From Bacteroidales bacterium Bact_23 (GTDB lineage Bacteria > Bacteroidota > Bacteroidia > Bacteroidales > Lentimicrobiaceae), in NCBI GenBank assembly GCA_001603685.1, contig LUZO01000147.1:1-18344 (forward strand): DNA of 18,344 bases, written 5' to 3'. This document shows, piece after piece, positions 15,739-18,344 of the stretch. How positions within the stretch are numbered: the first letter of the stretch is position 1; each line of letters begins with the position of its first letter. A model generated the notes under the pieces. The model was not told the origin of the DNA and ran no database searches. It saw only the letters and a list, made by a program, of their open reading frames with translations. A program made the translations under genes and the position numbers.

Positions 15739-16854
15739 ATGAAAAATATATTGCTGACTTTGTCCGCTGTTTTATGCCTGATGGGCTGCAACCCCAAACA
15801 ACAGAGCACCGCTGCCGAAGGCGATCAGTCGCTTCCTGCAATCTTCGCAGGCGAATGGTGCAACGCCGATGCATACGAAGAAACCGGTGAGTACTTCAAC
15901 CTGATTATTGAAGCCGGAGAGGCTGCCCGCATCTATTTCACAAACGGCGGCCCCTTTGAAGAGGACTTCAGTTTCCGGGTTATCGCTGAAAACGAGCTCG
16001 AACTCTACTTTGAATCCCTGATGGGATCCACCTCATTGAAAGGCGGAAAGAGCAGCGGGAACGACTGCAGCAGCCCGGTGATGCGATGCAAAATCGGCCC
16101 GGAGGGAAGGATGCAGATTGAAACTTTCAGTGATGCATGCGGTTTTGTTCCCAAAAATATCCGGCTTGAACTGCACCGGCTGCAGCAGGGGGAAATCAGC
16201 TACTTAACGGGCGAAAGCGATTCCGGATCGGAGAATCCGTTCAGCGAAGTTGTCGCCACCTACAGCCCCGACGAACTGAAACGCCTCATTGGCAAGGAAT
16301 CGCCCGAAAATATCGGCGATCTTTTTCTGCTCCTCCCGGATCAGGATTGCTTTGAAATTCAGGCATCGGACAGAAAGCAGATGCTGAAAGGCAAAAAGAT
16401 CGGAGAGTGGGATCAGATGACCGTAGGCGAACTTGATGTGAAAAACCGTTACCTAAATATTTCCGGCGCTTATGAAGGAAGCTGGGAGATGTTTGCTAAA
16501 AGGGAGGGCGAACTGTGGTGGATTGCCGTAAATTACCAGTCGTGCGTTCCGCTTTGCCAGACAGAAATCGCCAGCACCTATACTTTCAGCAACGGCACGC
16601 TCACCCTTCATACCGATGCCAACCTTGCCGGATATCAGGACCTGTGGCCCGAACTCTTCATCGATTTCGGAAAGCTCAACAAGCAACAGCAGCAGGCTGC
16701 CCGGAGGGTGTGGGAGGAGAATGAATACGCCGTACTCTACCGCCTCCCGCGCAACGGAAAAACCATCACCATGTATCTGGAACAGCAGCCTTATCTGGAT
16801 GAAGACATCCCTGAAAACGCCTTTATCGAAGTAACAGCAGAAATGTGGCAGTAA
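15739..16854 (+). CDS. Putative lipoprotein of unknown function, possibly two-domain
   Basis: This is a 371-residue protein with a clear lipobox (LMGC, Cys17). The first part (about 35-155) begins IFAGEWCNADAYEETGEYFNL and is strand-rich with several Cys, in the style of lipocalin-like/META-type small barrels. The middle (about 170-280) includes SPDELKRLIGKESPENIGDLFLLLPDQDCF and a second strand set with WEMFAKREGELWWIAVNY. The C-terminal 90 residues include GYQDLWPELFIDFGKLNKQQQQA. No known family can be named. It probably acts in the periplasm or at the outer membrane. Neighbours on both sides are also small lipoproteins. Confidence 0.75.
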   Translation: MKNILLTLSAVLCLMGCNPKQQSTAAEGDQSLPAIFAGEWCNADAYEETGEYFNLIIEAGEAARIYFTNGGPFEEDFSFRVIAENELELYFESLMGSTSLKGGKSSGNDCSSPVMRCKIGPEGRMQIETFSDACGFVPKNIRLELHRLQQGEISYLTGESDSGSENPFSEVVATYSPDELKRLIGKESPENIGDLFLLLPDQDCFEIQASDRKQMLKGKKIGEWDQMTVGELDVKNRYLNISGAYEGSWEMFAKREGELWWIAVNYQSCVPLCQTEIASTYTFSNGTLTLHTDANLAGYQDLWPELFIDFGKLNKQQQQAARRVWEENEYAVLYRLPRNGKTITMYLEQQPYLDEDIPENAFIEVTAEMWQ

Positions 16855-16928
16855 TCCGTTTCCAAAACAACTCCGGAACGGGCAACTCCTTCTTAACCAA
16901 TGCGATTAACCCTAACCAATAAGAATTT

Positions 16929-17381
16929 ATGAAACAATTAATAAATATCGCCATTGCTCTGCTTCTGCTTTCGGCCTGTAACGGACAAATACCGGACAGC
17001 GCCAGTGCCGCAAAAGAGCCCGATACACAGGTGTCTGAAAAATGCTTTTTCAACATTGGCTTAAACTACACCACCACCGTTATTCTGAATATTGGCCCCG
17101 GAAATTCGGTAAGCGGAACGGTTAAATCGCTCGAAGATTTTTATGATGACGATGAAAACGCCGAAACCGCTCTTTTTGAAGGAACCATTCAGGACAACCG
17201 GTTTAAGGTGAAATTTCTGAGCACCCCTCCTGCCGTGGGAAAAGCATCGGAATGGACCGGTCTTGACTGGGAACTTACCGAAGAAGACGGCGAAGAGGCG
17301 CTGAGCATCACCTTCTATTCCATGGATTACGAAACCAGGCAGTGGGAAAATTCATCCATTATATTTAATCAATGCAATTAA
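16929..17381 (+). CDS. Putative small lipoprotein of unknown function
   Basis: This is a 150-residue protein with a textbook lipobox (LSAC, Cys17) after MKQLINIAIALLL. The mature domain (about 40-150) alternates short strands, such as TTTVILNIGPGNSVSGTVKSL, ALFEGTIQDNRFKVKFLS and EALSITFYSMDY. This is compatible with a small antiparallel beta-barrel. No family is recognised. The 74-base leader carries two copies of TAACCAAT (16894-16901 and 16913-16920), 19 bases apart, of unknown meaning. Confidence 0.72.
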   Translation: MKQLINIAIALLLLSACNGQIPDSASAAKEPDTQVSEKCFFNIGLNYTTTVILNIGPGNSVSGTVKSLEDFYDDDENAETALFEGTIQDNRFKVKFLSTPPAVGKASEWTGLDWELTEEDGEEALSITFYSMDYETRQWENSSIIFNQCN

Positions 17382-17400
17382 CCTCAGAAAACCGGTGAAC

Positions 17401-18177
17401 ATGAAAACAACGATGAGAACCATTTTCAAAAGATTGCTGCTGCTGCCGGCACTGCTCGTTTCGGTTCAGACGGCCCTGGCTCAGGCCGAAGCTGCATTTC
17501 CGCAATACATCTGGGTTAACACCATGAATGTGGATTATGAAACTGCCCGGTTCGGGTACGAGAAGGAGTCGTTTACCCCGATTCTTAAAGCACGCAACGA
17601 TTTGCCCAAAAGCGATGTCTGTTACGATCCGGCCAACGAGGAAGAGCTTTGGCTTCTGGGGAGATATAAAAACAGCTCGATGAAGGGAAGCGTAAACATT
17701 CTGTTTTCGCCCGGCCCAAGTCACGACCCCGCATTTATCATCACCGATTCAAAGAACAACCTCATCTGGGGTTATCCTGCCGATGAAATGTGCATCAACT
17801 CTGCCGGAGTAATTTACACGGCCGGCCACAGCAATAAAATGTTCAATGAGCGGTGCAAATGGACCTTTAACGGGAAAGCCGTGAAAGAGGTGAAACAACC
17901 GTTTTATTTCGTCGGATTCAAAGGCAAATCGCTGAAAAGCATCAAGCTCTACAGCCAGAAAACCGGCGGCGAAGTGGTGGCAACCGTTCCCGTAGGATAT
18001 GAGATAGAGGTACTGCTCAGCGAAGCGGATACGCCTGTGGATGAAGACGGTTTCTCATCCATGCCGATGAATTACCTGGTACGAACCTCATTCGGGCTGG
18101 TAGGCTGGCTGCGCCTTACCCAGGATGACACCTACATGGAGCCGGTTCTTGATGAATTGAGGTATTGGGGTGATTAA
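17401..18177 (+). CDS. Secreted protein with C-terminal bacterial SH3-like domain
   Basis: ATG 17401 gives 258 residues; a GTG two codons upstream (17395) and an ATG at 17413 are alternatives. The N-terminus is an SPI signal peptide ending in ALAQ (about residue 28). The central region has Cys residues that may form disulfides and segments such as FVGFKGKSLKSIKLYS. The C-terminal part (about 175-245) reads like a bacterial SH3 (SH3_3/SH3b) domain: strand KLYSQKTGGEVVATVPVGYE, an acidic loop, then LVRTSFGLVGWLRL. Such domains usually bind peptidoglycan or peptides outside the cytoplasm. The rest of the protein is unrecognised. It lies 19 bases after the preceding lipoprotein gene. Confidence 0.75.
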   Translation: MKTTMRTIFKRLLLLPALLVSVQTALAQAEAAFPQYIWVNTMNVDYETARFGYEKESFTPILKARNDLPKSDVCYDPANEEELWLLGRYKNSSMKGSVNILFSPGPSHDPAFIITDSKNNLIWGYPADEMCINSAGVIYTAGHSNKMFNERCKWTFNGKAVKEVKQPFYFVGFKGKSLKSIKLYSQKTGGEVVATVPVGYEIEVLLSEADTPVDEDGFSSMPMNYLVRTSFGLVGWLRLTQDDTYMEPVLDELRYWGD

Positions 18178-18238
18178 CAGACTGTTAAATTCCGAACAAT
18201 TACATTTTGAACATCCTGCAAACCATATTTTTAAAGGA

Positions 18239-18344
18239 ATGAAGAAACTGTTATTAACCATATTATCCGGAATACTGGCGATCGGCCTGTCGGCGCAAAC
18301 CGCTACCTTCAGGGGAGCATGGTTCGAAGTGGACTATCCGGCGG
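18239..18344 (+). CDS. Truncated secreted protein at the window edge (N-terminus only)
   Basis: ATG 18239 opens a frame that runs off the end of the window after 35 codons. It encodes a clear SPI signal peptide (MKKLLLTILSG... ending LSAQ, about residue 20), then TATFRGAWFEVDYPA. Too little is present to assign a family. It lies 61 bases after the SH3-like gene in the same direction and continues the run of exported proteins. Confidence 0.7.
   Translation, partial: MKKLLLTILSGILAIGLSAQTATFRGAWFEVDYPA

Noticed and set aside
1..18344. CRISPR array, insertion sequence, toxin-antitoxin or phage genes
   Set aside because: No regularly spaced repeats, transposase-like or integrase-like proteins or toxin pairs were seen. 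The 'virion core protein' label used for the SPFH family does not imply a phage.

Overview
The window reads as a chromosomal segment of a Bacteroidota (Bacteroidetes) bacterium. The indicators are a one-piece hybrid two-component regulator ending in an AraC-type DNA-binding domain, TAnnTTTG-like -7 promoter elements, A-rich leaders without clear Shine-Dalgarno sequences, and many small SPII lipoproteins. Every supported gene is on the + strand. I saw no tRNA, rRNA, insertion sequence, integrase or CRISPR array. Base composition looks even along the window, so nothing suggests recent transfer.

Layout. (1) 1-222 is a non-coding leader with one promoter-like box. (2) 223-3099 encodes a membrane hybrid sensor kinase with an extracytoplasmic TPR sensor. 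(3) 3100-3751 is a 650-base gene-free region with hairpins and two promoter-like boxes. (4) 3752-9490 is a closely spaced gene set: an SPFH protein with a C-terminal GYF_2 domain, a secreted protein whose reading frame is apparently broken at about 5850, a secreted parallel beta-helix protein, a DUF805 membrane protein, and a double zinc-ribbon protein with a C-terminal membrane anchor. It ends at a very strong hairpin (9499-9535). (5) 9649-14607 holds a LemA protein, a TPM-domain membrane protein, a lipoprotein, a 67-residue beta-grasp-like protein overlapping a secreted 5'-nucleotidase, and another lipoprotein. It ends at a second clear terminator (14623-14656). (6) 14749-18344 is a run of unrecognised small proteins, mostly lipoproteins, then a secreted SH3-like protein and a truncated secreted ORF at the window edge.

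How they may work together. The SPFH protein, the membrane-anchored double zinc-ribbon protein and the TPM/zinc-ribbon/Gly-rich membrane protein match by family the YdjI, YdjG and YdjH products of the Bacillus subtilis pspA-ydjGHI envelope-stress operon. Here no PspA-like coiled-coil protein is seen; LemA lies directly before the TPM gene. My inference is a Bacteroidota envelope-stress or membrane-maintenance locus that has gathered exported proteins and lipoproteins, possibly controlled by the upstream hybrid regulator. Family assignments rest on visible motifs and recall only; no database search was possible.
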